A stretch of 47,914 bases of DNA from Treponema sp. (GCA_017550685.1 JAFZOJ010000013.1:1-47914), one strand, 5' to 3'. Counted from the first letter of the stretch, positions 8,039 to 17,405 are shown. Program-made: numbers and translations. Notes: generated by a model not told the origin, from the letters alone.

Positions 8039-9840
8039 ACATCTTCTTTTTCCTTCAAAACAGCTAGAAATGCGCTCTGTGGCAATTCTACGTCGCCGAT
8101 CATCTTCATGCGCTTTTTACCTTCCTTCTGCTTTTCCAAAAGCTTTCGTTTACGGGTAATATCACCACCATAACACTTGGCAAGAACGTCCTTGCGCACA
8201 GGGTTTACGGTTTCGCGGGCAATAACCTGGCTGCCGATAGCACCCTGGATTGCAACCTTAAACTGCTGGCGGGCAATTTCTCCCTTAAGGCGTTCACAAA
8301 CCTTGCGGGCACGGTCAACTGCATTAGCCTTGAATGTAAGCAAAGACAATGCATCAACCATTTTTCCGTTCAAAAGGATATCTACCTTTACCAAGTCTGT
8401 TGCACGGTAACCGATAACCTCATAATCAAAAGAAGCATAACCGCGGCTGTAGCTCTTAAGGCGGTCATAAAAATCAAACAGAACTTCGCTCAAAGGCATT
8501 TCGTAGGTAAGCTCTACACGCTTGGTATCAAGGTACTGCATGTTTGTCTGAACGCCACGCTTTTCGGTACACAATGCCATAATTGAACCAAGATATTCAG
8601 ACGGAGTAATAATGCTGGCTTTAATATAAGGCTCTTCTGCATCTGCAATACGTCCCTGAGGATATTCCGAAGGATTATCAATATACATGTCCTCGCCGTT
8701 CTGCAAATGCAAAAGATATCGTACAGACGGAGCGGTAAAAATAACAGCCTGATCAAAGTCTCGCTCCAGACGCTCCTGAACAATTTCCAGATGAAGAAGT
8801 CCAAGGAACCCGCAGCGGAAGCCGTTACCAAGCGCAAGAGAATTATCTTTTTCGTAAACAAGACTTGCATCGTTGAGCTTGAGCTTTTCCATACTGTCTT
8901 TGAGCTCTTCGTAGTCGTTGGAATCCATAGGATAAATTGAAGAATAAACTACAGGCTTTACTTCCTTAAAACCGGGAAGCGGTTCATCTACACCGTTTGC
9001 CACAGAAGTAATTGTATCGCCGACCTTTACATCACTTACGGTCTTGAGACCCGAAATAATATATCCTACATCGCCTGCTTCGAGCACGCCGGTTTCTTCG
9101 TAATTAATCTTAAAAATACCGCACTGCTCTACCTTGTATTCACGGCCGCTGCTCATCATCTTAATCAGGTCACCGGTCTTAAGGCGTCCTTCCATAACAC
9201 GTACATGAACAACTACACCACGGTAAACATCATAATGGCAGTCAAAAATCAAAGCAGCAAGCTTGCCGTCAGGATCTCCTGTAGGTGCCGGGAACTTTGT
9301 AACAATGGCTTCCATAAGCTCGTCAATGCCTTCGCCGGTTTTGGCAGACACACACAAAGCTTCGCTGGAATCAAGTCCAAGCTCGTTATCTATCTGAGAC
9401 TTGCACGAAGGAATATCTGCCGAAGCAAGGTCAATTTTATTGATAACCGGAACCATTGTAAGATCATGCTCCAGCGCCATGTACATGTTACTAACTGTCT
9501 GGCTTTCTACACCCTGGGTAGCATCAACCAAAAGCAGCGCACCTTCGCAAGAAGCAATTGCACGCGAAACCTCATAGCTAAAGTCTACGTGACCCGGTGT
9601 ATCTACAAAGTTTAATTCATAGTCGTTGCCGTCTTTTGCATGGTAAGGAATTGTAACTGCCTGGCTTTTAATTGTAATACCACGTTCGCGTTCAATATCC
9701 ATGTTGTCCAGAATCTGGTTCATCATCTTGCGGTCATCAATAATTTTGGCCTTCTGGATAAGACGATCGGACAAGGTTGATTTTCCGTGGTCTATATGCG
9801 CAACAATACAAAAATTGCGCTTGAATTTCATCTGTGTCAT
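8035..9840 (-). CDS. lepA: Elongation factor 4 (LepA) GTPase
   Basis: This ribosome-bound translational GTPase acts on stalled or mispositioned ribosomes. The G domain shows AHIDHGKSTLSDRL (G1), RGITIKSQAV (G2), FVDTPGHVDFSYEVSRA (G3) and INKIDL (G4). Then come the EF-G-like domains II, III and V, and the LepA-specific C-terminal domain with YRATDLVKVDILLNG and KCYGGDITRKRKLLEKQKEG. The 601-residue length is normal. An AAGG ribosome site lies about 9 nt before the ATG. The stop codon lies inside a family A repeat. It follows the serine-protease lipoprotein gene by 9 bp, so it may be the last gene of that operon. Confidence 0.97.
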   Translation of the reverse strand: MTQMKFKRNFCIVAHIDHGKSTLSDRLIQKAKIIDDRKMMNQILDNMDIERERGITIKSQAVTIPYHAKDGNDYELNFVDTPGHVDFSYEVSRAIASCEGALLLVDATQGVESQTVSNMYMALEHDLTMVPVINKIDLASADIPSCKSQIDNELGLDSSEALCVSAKTGEGIDELMEAIVTKFPAPTGDPDGKLAALIFDCHYDVYRGVVVHVRVMEGRLKTGDLIKMMSSGREYKVEQCGIFKINYEETGVLEAGDVGYIISGLKTVSDVKVGDTITSVANGVDEPLPGFKEVKPVVYSSIYPMDSNDYEELKDSMEKLKLNDASLVYEKDNSLALGNGFRCGFLGLLHLEIVQERLERDFDQAVIFTAPSVRYLLHLQNGEDMYIDNPSEYPQGRIADAEEPYIKASIITPSEYLGSIMALCTEKRGVQTNMQYLDTKRVELTYEMPLSEVLFDFYDRLKSYSRGYASFDYEVIGYRATDLVKVDILLNGKMVDALSLLTFKANAVDRARKVCERLKGEIARQQFKVAIQGAIGSQVIARETVNPVRKDVLAKCYGGDITRKRKLLEKQKEGKKRMKMIGDVELPQSAFLAVLKEKEDV

Positions 9841-9849
9841 TTTGCTGCC

Positions 9850-11475
9850 TTAAAAATAATTAGGGTTGTCGTAAGGAGAAGCCAGCTGCAGACCTATATC
9901 AAGGTAACCTTTCTTTTTTCGCTGAACAACCATAAGGGCTGCAAACATATTGGCTTCGTCATAAAACTCAATATTGCGCAGCTCCAGATTATCGTTTTCG
10001 GAAAAACCGTTCTGATCTGCTGTACTTCCTTCCAGTACATATTCTATTTTATATAATTTTTTGTTTGTTGTCGATGAACGTACCATTTTTATTCCAAAAA
10101 TCGGAATAAAGGAATCTTCAACAAAATCGCTTTCATAAATATCTTTTAGCGGTGCCTGCGGTCTTTTATCAAGATAAATAAGGCAGTTCTGCTCCTGACC
10201 GTTTCTCTGGTAAGTACCCGACACAATTGTACCAGGCTCATACTTCATGCCCATATATTGAAAATCTTCCAGGCAGGCAATTTTCTGGTCATCGGCCAGA
10301 GTGATAACATCATCAATCTTAAGACCGCTCATGCTTGCAGTACCACCCGGCATTACATATTGAATTTCAAGTCCCTGCTTTTCGTTGCGCACCTTATAAT
10401 CGTGGCCATAAGAACCGGTCCAAACGTGAACCACTTCTCCACCACGGTACAAAAGCGGAAGCTCCTGCTTAAGGTATTCTACAGGAATTGCAAAGTTTAA
10501 GCCCTGATACTGAAGCATTCCCGCAAAAACAATTGCCTGAACCTTTCTGTTGGCATCAATCAAAGGGCCGCCGCTGTTTCCCGAGTTTACAGCCGCATCA
10601 ATCTGGAAAAACCTTCCCATAGTAAGCAGCTGGCGGGTTGAAGAAGAAATAATACCGCGGGTTAAAGTTCCTTCAAGACCAATAGGAGTACCAATTGCAG
10701 AAATATTATCTCCAACGCTAAGATCCGAGCTGGAACCAAGCTCAAATACAAACTCAGGTTCAATTTCGGTTTTAAGCAGTGCAAGATCCATTACGCTGTC
10801 GTAGCCCACAACCTTGGCAGGAATCTTTTTTTCCATATCTGACGGAAGCTTTATATAAAGCTTGCACGCAGTCTTTCGTTTAGGATTTACCATTTCAGAA
10901 ATTACATGATGATTTGTAATAAGGTAACCGCGTCTGTCAATAAAAAAGCCCGAGCCTATTACAATGTCTGCATAGCCCGCACCGTTTTCTACCCTGTAGC
11001 CCTGATCTACCCATACAGTTACGGTAGCATTGATACAGTCGTTTGTATTTTTAGGAAGCTTTTGTTCATCACGTGTAAAACCGGGTACCTGCGAATAAGC
11101 GCGGCTCCTGCTGTCTTCATAAAGTCCTTTGTTTTTCTGTACATCAACACCGGCAGAATACAAGGATTTATAAAGCCTCATTGCAGTTGTAAAATCTTCT
11201 TCTTCCAGAGCCTTGGCAGCCTGGTCGGTAACAATGCCTGCGCATTCATCAAAAATGCCTGTTTCTGCACCGTTCTGCCCCATCAGGTAAGCGCGGAACA
11301 AAGCCCTTGTACTTTCCTTTTCCTGCAGGCCTCGTATAATATTAATTTCGTTTTCTATTACATCTTTGTCTGTATAATCCAGAGGCTCGTAAGTTTTTTG
11401 AGGCGCTTTATTGGAGCTGCACCCTGTAACAAAAAGCAGACAAGCGGCAGCCAGTGCATAACATATTTTTTTCAT
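9850..11475 (-). CDS. Trypsin-like (S1C) serine protease lipoprotein with PDZ-like domain
   Basis: The chosen start gives a lipoprotein signal, MKKICYALAAACLLFVTGC, with Cys19 as the lipidation site, and it begins one base after the upstream stop. Frames opening further upstream would bury the signal. The DegP/HtrA-like catalytic triad is present: His in GYLITNHHVI, Asp in VMDLALLK and Ser in NSGNSGGPLID. A PDZ-like region follows (GLEIQYVMPGGTASMSGLKI, then DDVITL). Residues 30-130 before the protease are a helical region without a clear family. It should act in the periplasm in protein quality control or maturation. The partner TPR-like protein directly upstream is exported too, so the two may act together. 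Confidence 0.85.
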   Translation of the reverse strand: MKKICYALAAACLLFVTGCSSNKAPQKTYEPLDYTDKDVIENEINIIRGLQEKESTRALFRAYLMGQNGAETGIFDECAGIVTDQAAKALEEEDFTTAMRLYKSLYSAGVDVQKNKGLYEDSRSRAYSQVPGFTRDEQKLPKNTNDCINATVTVWVDQGYRVENGAGYADIVIGSGFFIDRRGYLITNHHVISEMVNPKRKTACKLYIKLPSDMEKKIPAKVVGYDSVMDLALLKTEIEPEFVFELGSSSDLSVGDNISAIGTPIGLEGTLTRGIISSSTRQLLTMGRFFQIDAAVNSGNSGGPLIDANRKVQAIVFAGMLQYQGLNFAIPVEYLKQELPLLYRGGEVVHVWTGSYGHDYKVRNEKQGLEIQYVMPGGTASMSGLKIDDVITLADDQKIACLEDFQYMGMKYEPGTIVSGTYQRNGQEQNCLIYLDKRPQAPLKDIYESDFVEDSFIPIFGIKMVRSSTTNKKLYKIEYVLEGSTADQNGFSENDNLELRNIEFYDEANMFAALMVVQRKKKGYLDIGLQLASPYDNPNYF

Positions 11476-11476
11476 C

Positions 11477-13597
11477 TTATTTTTCTGCATCCTCTGCATC
11501 GTGAATTTCGGAAGGAGGAAGGATTCTGCAGAAATATGCATTTCCAATTTTGATAACCGACAGCCTTGTCAGATCATCAAAACGAACAAGGCGTACAGTA
11601 CTGTCGTCTATGCCGTTCTTAATATTTTCATAAATAACTGTTTCCTGTTGTTCCGTACCCTTCTGTTCAATCCAGAAATAATTTTCGTGCTTTCCCTTAA
11701 TTATTTCTTTTTCGCTGCCCTCGTACTTTAGGCTCATAGGAATGCCGTCCTCACTTCTGAGCGAAACATATTCAAGTCCGTTTGAACTGTAGATGATTGT
11801 TTCTTCGCAAAGCTTGCCTTCTTCAGAATCAGGATAGCGGATATACTGATAGTCAATTACACCGTTGCCGTCAGAATCCCAGGAAGATACCTTGCCGTTA
11901 TTTCCAAGATACTGCTCTGAAAATTCCATATAGGTGTCGCTGTTTCTGTCAATTTCTGTTTTTCTAAGATACAGGCGCTCGGTAAAGGTATTTTCACCAA
12001 AGATATTTTTGATAAGCTCAATATCCTTTTGCTCAGTATATTTGTTTTCAAAATCTACATCATAAGTTTCAAAGGTTTCAAAAACCTCGTCATTGTCGTA
12101 ATCAACATAGCGGATAAAAGGATAGCCCGGTTCAATAGAAGCATAGGCATAGCGTTTGCCGTCGCACATGAATACTGCAAAAACAGGGCGGCCTTCGAAC
12201 ACAGTATAAACTACGCGCGAACCGTTTCTTTCTTTTGTAGCAAGCTCAAGCGAAGAAGCCTTGTCTGCCAGAATATGTGCATCAGGAAATTCAATTTCGG
12301 AATCGATGAGCGGAACAAAAAAGTCTACACCCTGACGCTTAAAGATATTGGAAGCAATCATTTCAAAAGGATTAAATGCATATTCAGTATTAAGGAAATG
12401 GAAAACGCTTCCGTTGGAATTATCAATAATTCGGTTTACATAAGGGAATGATTCGTAAGTTAAATCATATTTTGAATCGGCAAAAGAAATGGAAACCGGA
12501 GAACCAAAATCGCAGAGGCAGTAAAGCTCCATAACGCCGTCATTGTTCCGGTCATACTTTATCTCGCTCGCCCTACCGCGTTCATAAGTAACCACAAGCT
12601 CATTCTGCAGGTCCAGGTCGTTGTCAATGTAAACAGTGCCGTCCAGAGAATTAAGGCGGTCATGAAGATTCTGACAAAGGTCCTCGTCGGTAATCAGCAG
12701 TGCAAAGCTTTCCAGGAGATCCAGTGAATAAACTCCTGCACTCGACTCAAAGAACAGGTTATAAGCCTTTTCCTGAGAAAGGATTCCGGTCTTGAGTCCC
12801 GCATAAGCAAACATAGGATGATTCTGATTTTTTTCTCCCACAGCCTTGAGCAGTCGTTTCTGCTGTTCACCCTGACAGAAAAGCAGGGCCAGAATTTCGT
12901 TTTCTACCGAAGCATCTGAATAATTTGGAATGGTAGAAATATAGTAGTCGGCAATGGTCTGAACCAGAGCGTCAATTTCGTAAGGTGAGCCTGTGCGTTC
13001 TGCATAATTCATAAAATCTGCTTCGAACATAAAAAACAGATTAGGAAAGCGCGAGTCCTTAGGATAAATCTTTCTTGAAGAATTGAGCCTTGCCCTAGCC
13101 TGCCTTATGGAATCTGCAGTACCAAGCCTGTAATAATTTTTGATGCGGATAAACTCTGAGTCTGCAGAATACAAAAGCGGCTCCGAATCCAGCACTGCCA
13201 GAGACTGATCATACAAGCCTGTATCGCAAAGCATATCTGCATAAAGAATGCGCGCGCTGTTTTTAGAATAATTAATCCAGTTGTCGTGTGTAAAAGCTTC
13301 TTCTATAACCTTAATAACATCTGCCTTGGCATAACCCAGACTGCTCAGGGCAACAGCTTTTACATACATCAAATCAGAAATACTGTCATCATAAGAAAGA
13401 CCAAGCTCGGCCTGCGACAAAGCATTGCTCCAGTCCGAGTTGAGCATAAAGTTTTCAGAAAGTGAAAGGCAGCGTTCTGCAGTCTTACGGTTTGCAGCAG
13501 CCGCACTTCTTTTTACAGAAGCAGACTGAGCCAGTACCGGCATAGAACACCACAAAAGAATAATTACAAAACCTATAGTAAACCTACATTTTTTCAT
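11477..13597 (-). CDS. Exported TPR-like protein with aspartate-rich loops, function unknown
   Basis: The 706-residue protein starts with a signal peptide (MKKCRFTIGFVIILLWCSMP, then VLAQSA, cut by signal peptidase I). Residues 30-190 read as TPR-like helix pairs (AERCLSLSENFMLNSDWSNA). The C-terminal half carries four Asp-rich loops of the type Dx(N/D)xDG: YDRNNDGVMELY, VDYDNDEVFETFE, IDRNSDTYMEFSE and WDSDGNGVIDYQY. These resemble calcium-binding loops and are spaced along a beta-rich region. It lies between tilS (4-bp overlap) and the protease lipoprotein (1-bp gap), so all three are probably one transcript. I do not recognise a named family. Confidence 0.7.
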   Translation of the reverse strand: MKKCRFTIGFVIILLWCSMPVLAQSASVKRSAAAANRKTAERCLSLSENFMLNSDWSNALSQAELGLSYDDSISDLMYVKAVALSSLGYAKADVIKVIEEAFTHDNWINYSKNSARILYADMLCDTGLYDQSLAVLDSEPLLYSADSEFIRIKNYYRLGTADSIRQARARLNSSRKIYPKDSRFPNLFFMFEADFMNYAERTGSPYEIDALVQTIADYYISTIPNYSDASVENEILALLFCQGEQQKRLLKAVGEKNQNHPMFAYAGLKTGILSQEKAYNLFFESSAGVYSLDLLESFALLITDEDLCQNLHDRLNSLDGTVYIDNDLDLQNELVVTYERGRASEIKYDRNNDGVMELYCLCDFGSPVSISFADSKYDLTYESFPYVNRIIDNSNGSVFHFLNTEYAFNPFEMIASNIFKRQGVDFFVPLIDSEIEFPDAHILADKASSLELATKERNGSRVVYTVFEGRPVFAVFMCDGKRYAYASIEPGYPFIRYVDYDNDEVFETFETYDVDFENKYTEQKDIELIKNIFGENTFTERLYLRKTEIDRNSDTYMEFSEQYLGNNGKVSSWDSDGNGVIDYQYIRYPDSEEGKLCEETIIYSSNGLEYVSLRSEDGIPMSLKYEGSEKEIIKGKHENYFWIEQKGTEQQETVIYENIKNGIDDSTVRLVRFDDLTRLSVIKIGNAYFCRILPPSEIHDAEDAEK

Positions 13598-14991
13598 TTT
13601 TTTACAATCCAGTCTTTATAGCCTTGGCAGCTTCCTAAAACAGCTAAGATTTCCTGCTCAGGATTATCCAGTGCCTGAACAACCGGAATATACTGTCGCA
13701 GATTCTGATCAACATGCCATGAACTAAGGATGTCGCTCACCTTGCGCATAGTACCGTCTGCAGCCTTTACCGTATCTGCAGAATTCCAGCTTCTGAGCAA
13801 TACCGGAAAATGCCAGCCGTTTGCCGGCTCCGGCTCCGGAATACTTACCTGTCCCCACGGAAAATCATATGTTCCGTACTCGTATATTATATCAGAAAAA
13901 ACGATTTCGTTCTGCATGCAGGCAGTTTTTTTTACACAAACTTTGTTTTTTTGCAGAACAACCTGCAGATTGGCAAAACTCTTGTAAGCCGCTCCGCCAC
14001 CCTTTTTTTCTGAACTTTCTTCCTTATAATTATCGGCACATTCGCATATATCCCGCAAAAAAACATAGGGTACGCGTCCGTCATAACCAAGCTCATTAAA
14101 GGCCGCAAGAATTACCCTGTACTGAATTGCCCTGTCTAAAGCGTAAAAGGCCGCGCCGTCGAGCTGCAACTCAGGCCCAAGCTTAGAGTCCCCCGCCCAA
14201 AGATTAGAATGCTCCTTAATAAACCTCTTTGCCAGCCCTTCCAGACATTCATCATCAAGCGCATTTTTTTCAAGGCCAAGGTTTACAGATTTATCCCATC
14301 CCGCAAACTGAGTATTCAAAAGCGGCACCAGAACATTGCGGATTTTATTTCTAAGATAAGCAGTATCGGTGTTGGTGCTGTCGGTACGCCACAGAATATT
14401 TTTTTGTTTAAGATATTCTTCTATATAAGAACGTTCTGTCCACAAAAGCGGACGAATATATTTACCACGCACAGGAGGAATGCCGGTAGTACCGGTTCCC
14501 TGCCCCTGCAGAAATTTCATAAGGATAGTTTCGTTCTGGTCGTTTTTATTATGCGCCAGACACAAATAAGAAATATTATTTTGATTTATAAAATCTTCAA
14601 AAGCCTTGTACCTCAGCTCCCTTGCCGCAGACTCAAGCCCACAGCCCTTAGCTTCCGAAAGCTGTTGTACCTGACCTTTTTTAAGCTCGCAGACAGTAAG
14701 GCTTACATCATACCCCTGATCTTTTAGGCTTTTACACAAGGTCTTTACATATTCAACATCGCCGCAGGTTTCTTCGTCAGCCCGGATAAAATGATTTACG
14801 GTAACGGCAGCAAGAGGAATTGAAAAATTTTTACAGATTGAACAGAGGGAAACGAGCAGGCTCACAGAATCAGCGCCGCCGGAAACAGCCACGCCCAGAG
14901 TTTTTTGAGCGAGCGCCAGATCAGCAGGATTTACGCCACATTCTTTAAGGCCGCATAATACATTTTTTTCAAAATCAAAAGTCTGCTGCAT
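13594..14991 (-). CDS. tilS: tRNA(Ile)-lysidine synthase TilS
   Basis: TilS modifies C34 of tRNA-Ile(CAU) to lysidine, which changes decoding from AUG to AUA. The PP-loop ATP-binding motif GVAVSGGADSVSLLVSL lies near residues 29-45. LCLAHNKNDQNETILMKFLQ and GTGTTGIPPVRGKYIRPLL are the family's tRNA-binding and active-site segments. The 465-residue length includes the C-terminal domain of larger TilS proteins. The gene overlaps the TPR-protein gene by 4 bp. Similar regions in Firmicutes also place tilS near spoVG and ctc (from memory). Confidence 0.93.
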   Translation of the reverse strand: MQQTFDFEKNVLCGLKECGVNPADLALAQKTLGVAVSGGADSVSLLVSLCSICKNFSIPLAAVTVNHFIRADEETCGDVEYVKTLCKSLKDQGYDVSLTVCELKKGQVQQLSEAKGCGLESAARELRYKAFEDFINQNNISYLCLAHNKNDQNETILMKFLQGQGTGTTGIPPVRGKYIRPLLWTERSYIEEYLKQKNILWRTDSTNTDTAYLRNKIRNVLVPLLNTQFAGWDKSVNLGLEKNALDDECLEGLAKRFIKEHSNLWAGDSKLGPELQLDGAAFYALDRAIQYRVILAAFNELGYDGRVPYVFLRDICECADNYKEESSEKKGGGAAYKSFANLQVVLQKNKVCVKKTACMQNEIVFSDIIYEYGTYDFPWGQVSIPEPEPANGWHFPVLLRSWNSADTVKAADGTMRKVSDILSSWHVDQNLRQYIPVVQALDNPEQEILAVLGSCQGYKDWIVKK

Positions 14992-15002
14992 AAATTTTCT
15001 TC

Positions 15003-15050
15003 AAAAAAAAATCACGGCTGATAAACCAATGTCTGTCATCCGTGATTTTT
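15003..15050 (-). terminator. Terminator after rplY
   Basis: Read on the minus strand, AAAAATCACGG, a 22-nt loop and CCGTGATTTTTTTT form an 11-bp stem with a U run, 24 bp after the rplY stop codon. It separates the ispE-rplY group from tilS. Confidence 0.75.
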
Positions 15051-15073
15051 GCTTCTGTTCTAAAAGACCAGAA

Positions 15074-15625
15074 TTAGCGAGCCGGTGCAACTGTTACTAA
15101 AGGAAGTTCCTTGTCTGTAAGAATTTCTACGTTCTTATCAAGTACTAAATCCTTTACGCGCAATGCTTCACTGGCATTGATTTTAGAAATGTCTGCAACA
15201 ATTGTTTCAGGAAGATCTGCAATAGCAGCCTTAATCTTGATTTCGTTGTTGCGTTCTTTCTTAAAACCACCCTTAAGTACACCTGCAGGAGTTCCTGTAA
15301 AATGAACCTTAATCTTCATTACAAGCTTCTCGTCAGCGGCTGGAACAAAGAAATCTGCATGAAGAACTTTGTCTGTACGGATATTGTATTCAGTATCCTT
15401 AATCAAAGCCAGATTTTCTTTTCCGTCTACTACAAGGTTGATGGAAGTTGTTGGAGTAATACTTCTCCAAATCTTGTTGAATTCAACTTCGTTTACTTCA
15501 AGCATTGTAGCTTCGCCCTTTTCGTTGTACATAACGGCCGGGATACTACCTACTTGGCGAAGTTTTTTAGCAGCTGTTTTACCAGATGCAGTACGCACTT
15601 TTGCGTTCAAAGTCTGCTTACTCAT
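15074..15625 (-). CDS. rplY: Ribosomal protein bL25 (Ctc/TL5 type)
   Basis: This 5S rRNA-binding protein is of the long Ctc type, with the N-terminal L25 domain (residues 1-90, RTASGKTAAKKLRQVGSIPA, then VMYNEK) and a C-terminal beta domain (LVMKIKVHFTGTPAGVLKGG). The 183-residue length is close to the usual 190-220. It lies downstream of tRNA-Gln, spoVG and ispE on the same strand and ends at a terminator. The ribosome site AGGAG lies 9 nt before the ATG (minus strand AAGGAGCTTTACGAA). Confidence 0.93.
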   Translation of the reverse strand: MSKQTLNAKVRTASGKTAAKKLRQVGSIPAVMYNEKGEATMLEVNEVEFNKIWRSITPTTSINLVVDGKENLALIKDTEYNIRTDKVLHADFFVPAADEKLVMKIKVHFTGTPAGVLKGGFKKERNNEIKIKAAIADLPETIVADISKINASEALRVKDLVLDKNVEILTDKELPLVTVAPAR

Positions 15626-15678
15626 TTCGTAAAGCTCCTTATATCCTTAAAATGTTTTGCCCTGCAACGCAGAGATTC

Positions 15679-15749
15679 TTCTCCACCCAGGATTCGAACC
15701 CGGACTCTAAGCACCAAAAGCTCGTGTGCTACCATTACACCAGCGGAGA
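15679..15749 (-). tRNA. tRNA-Gln (anticodon UUG)
   Basis: Read on the minus strand, the acceptor TCTCCGC pairs with GTGGAGA. The D arm is GTGT-AATGGTA-GCAC, the anticodon loop is TTTTGGT (anticodon TTG at 34-36) and the T arm is CCGGG-TTCGAAT-CCTGG. The discriminator is A and CCA is not encoded. The anticodon stem has a C-A mismatch at 27-43. It lies between spoVG and rplY and is probably cut from their transcript. Confidence 0.93.
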
Positions 15750-15765
15750 AAGTCAATGTATATTA

Positions 15766-16044
15766 TCAGTCAGCATCGCCACCAACCTCAACATGACCAG
15801 CTTCATATTCTGCAATAATTTTATCTTGCAGTTCTGTTCTAAACTCAGGGCTTATCGGATGAGCAACATCCTTATATTCCCCGTTTGCAGTTTTTCTGCT
15901 AGGCATAGCAATGAACAATCCGCTTTTTCCTTCAATAATTTTTACATTATGAACTACAAAACAGTTGTCAAAAGTTACAGTAACATAAGCACGTAACTTG
16001 CCTTCATCTTCGACTTTGCGAATTCTCAATTCTGTAATTTGCAT
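15766..16044 (-). CDS. spoVG: SpoVG family nucleic-acid-binding regulator
   Basis: The 92-residue protein starts [20 protein letters not shown] and contains the conserved segments [27 protein letters not shown] and YKDVAHPIS that define SpoVG. In spirochaetes such as Borrelia, SpoVG binds DNA and RNA and acts as a regulator, so a post-transcriptional or transcriptional role is likely here. I chose this internal ATG because GGAGGT lies 9 nt upstream and the extra residues of the longer frame are not conserved. It follows ispE by 25 bp and is followed by tRNA-Gln. Linkage of spoVG to ispE and ctc is widespread in bacteria. Confidence 0.95.
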   Translation of the reverse strand: MQITELRIRKVEDEGKLRAYVTVTFDNCFVVHNVKIIEGKSGLFIAMPSRKTANGEYKDVAHPISPEFRTELQDKIIAEYEAGHVEVGGDAD

Positions 16045-16069
16045 ACGCCAATTACCTCCACTAACTTTT

Positions 16070-16939
16070 TTACAGCAACTGCACAAGAGCACATTTCCAG
16101 GTCGTTACAAGCAGCTTCATACAAGCCTCAGCCCGTTGCCTAAATGAAAAAACTCCGAACAGTGTTGAACCGGAACCGGACATATCCGAAAATTCCGCTC
16201 CACTATTCTTTAACGCTTCCAACGCTCTTGATAAATCACTGTATCTGCCACACAGCGAAGGAGTAAACGTATTTATAAAATTCCATTCCGAAGGATCTTT
16301 ACGGTAAATTGCCTCAAGCTCTTCCAGAACAGGAAATTCATAACAATTTTGTAACTGCAGATTGCGGTCCACTAAATCGTAAGCCTCTTTAGTAGAACTG
16401 CAGATTCCGGGAAAAACCAGCACCAGGAACAAATCCCTGCGGCCCTGTATTTTCTTTACTATTTCACCACGGCCCGAAACAAGAGCACAACCCTTTCCCT
16501 GGTCATCACAGTGCATAAAGAAAAAAACATCGCTTCCGGTTTTTTCTGCAATATAATTCCGCTGATTATCAGAAAGCCTTATATTACAAAGCCTTTCCAA
16601 AATCCTTACCAATGCCGCAGCATCAGCAGAACCGCCTCCCAAACCACCACCCGCAGGTATTCCTTTTTTAAGTACAACCCTTATGCCCGGTACTTTTACA
16701 CCAGCAGTCTGGCAAAAAGCCTCGTAAGCCATAGAGATCGTATTTTTTTGTGGAATAACCATAGAACTGCATTCAACGAAACAGCCGGATTCCTCAGCGA
16801 CAGAAACCTCCAGTTCGTCGAACAAATCAATAGTTTGAAAAATACTTTCTAAATTATGAAACTCGTCCGATCGTTTAGGAAGAATCCTAAGATTAAAATT
16901 TACCTTAGCATAAGCTTTTTCAGTAAAATTTTTTTCCAT
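16070..16939 (-). CDS. ispE: 4-diphosphocytidyl-2-C-methyl-D-erythritol kinase IspE
   Basis: This GHMP kinase of the MEP pathway phosphorylates CDP-methylerythritol on the way to isoprenoids such as undecaprenyl phosphate. The N-terminal [15 protein letters not shown], the ATP-binding loop [17 protein letters not shown] (near residues 95-111) and the C-terminal [14 protein letters not shown] are family signatures. The length of 289 residues is normal. The ATG is only 12 nt downstream of a consensus TATAAT and has no ribosome site, so the mRNA is probably leaderless or nearly so. It heads the ispE-spoVG-tRNA-rplY group. Confidence 0.93.
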   Translation of the reverse strand: MEKNFTEKAYAKVNFNLRILPKRSDEFHNLESIFQTIDLFDELEVSVAEESGCFVECSSMVIPQKNTISMAYEAFCQTAGVKVPGIRVVLKKGIPAGGGLGGGSADAAALVRILERLCNIRLSDNQRNYIAEKTGSDVFFFMHCDDQGKGCALVSGRGEIVKKIQGRRDLFLVLVFPGICSSTKEAYDLVDRNLQLQNCYEFPVLEELEAIYRKDPSEWNFINTFTPSLCGRYSDLSRALEALKNSGAEFSDMSGSGSTLFGVFSFRQRAEACMKLLVTTWKCALVQLL

Positions 16940-16951
16940 CTAATTCTTTAC

Positions 16952-16979
16952 ATTATACAATTTTTCATATTGTTGTCAA
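16952..16979 (-). promoter_or_regulatory. Consensus promoter for the ispE-spoVG-rplY group
   Basis: On the minus strand, TTGACA (16974-16979) and TATAAT (16952-16957) are separated by 16 bp. Both hexamers are perfect consensus. The start codon lies 12 nt after the -10 box, leaving a leader of about five nt. Confidence 0.85.
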
Positions 16980-17126
16980 ATCATTACTATATATAGAATT
17001 TAGAATAAATTGTTATAATTAACATTATTTTTTTTAAAAAATAGTTGAAAATAATGCAACTTTACTATATCTTGTTGTTGGTGGGATTTAATATTTCACC
17101 ATAAAGTAACAAACACGGGGTATCCT

Positions 17127-17405
17127 ATGTTCTCAGAACCGGAAATTGAAGATTTTTCGCTGTATCTTGATGATGATTTTGATGATTTCGACGAAGATTT
17201 CGATGATGATTTTGACGATGATGACGACGAAATTCTGGACGATTACGACGGTGAAGACGAACTTTACTATGATGACGTTTTCAAGGAAGAAGAGGACATA
17301 GACGAACCTTACGACGACGTTGAACCGGAAGACGGCTATTACAATACCCGCAACCGCAACGACGACGAAGACGACATTACCTTTATAGATAAATACGATT
17401 TATAG
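17127..17405 (+). CDS. Hyper-acidic small protein, function unknown
   Basis: Of 92 residues, about 47 are Asp or Glu and only 4 are Lys or Arg, giving a net charge near -43. The acidic runs alternate with single Phe or Tyr (DDDFDDFDEDFDDDFDDDDD), then Tyr-rich segments such as YDGEDELYYDD. There is no signal peptide or membrane segment, so it is probably cytosolic and disordered. A ribosome site (GGGG) lies 8 nt before the ATG. It is read opposite to both neighbours, so it must have its own promoter in the A/T-rich 16990-17120. The composition suggests a partner for basic proteins, a nucleic-acid mimic or a cation binder, none shown. A compositional accident is unlikely because the frame is the only open one with a ribosome site. 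Confidence 0.7.
   Translation: MFSEPEIEDFSLYLDDDFDDFDEDFDDDFDDDDDEILDDYDGEDELYYDDVFKEEEDIDEPYDDVEPEDGYYNTRNRNDDEDDITFIDKYDL

Noticed and set aside
16990..17126. A specific promoter for the acidic protein gene
   Set aside because: Several TTG and TA-rich stretches exist, but no pair has acceptable spacing, so I did not annotate one.
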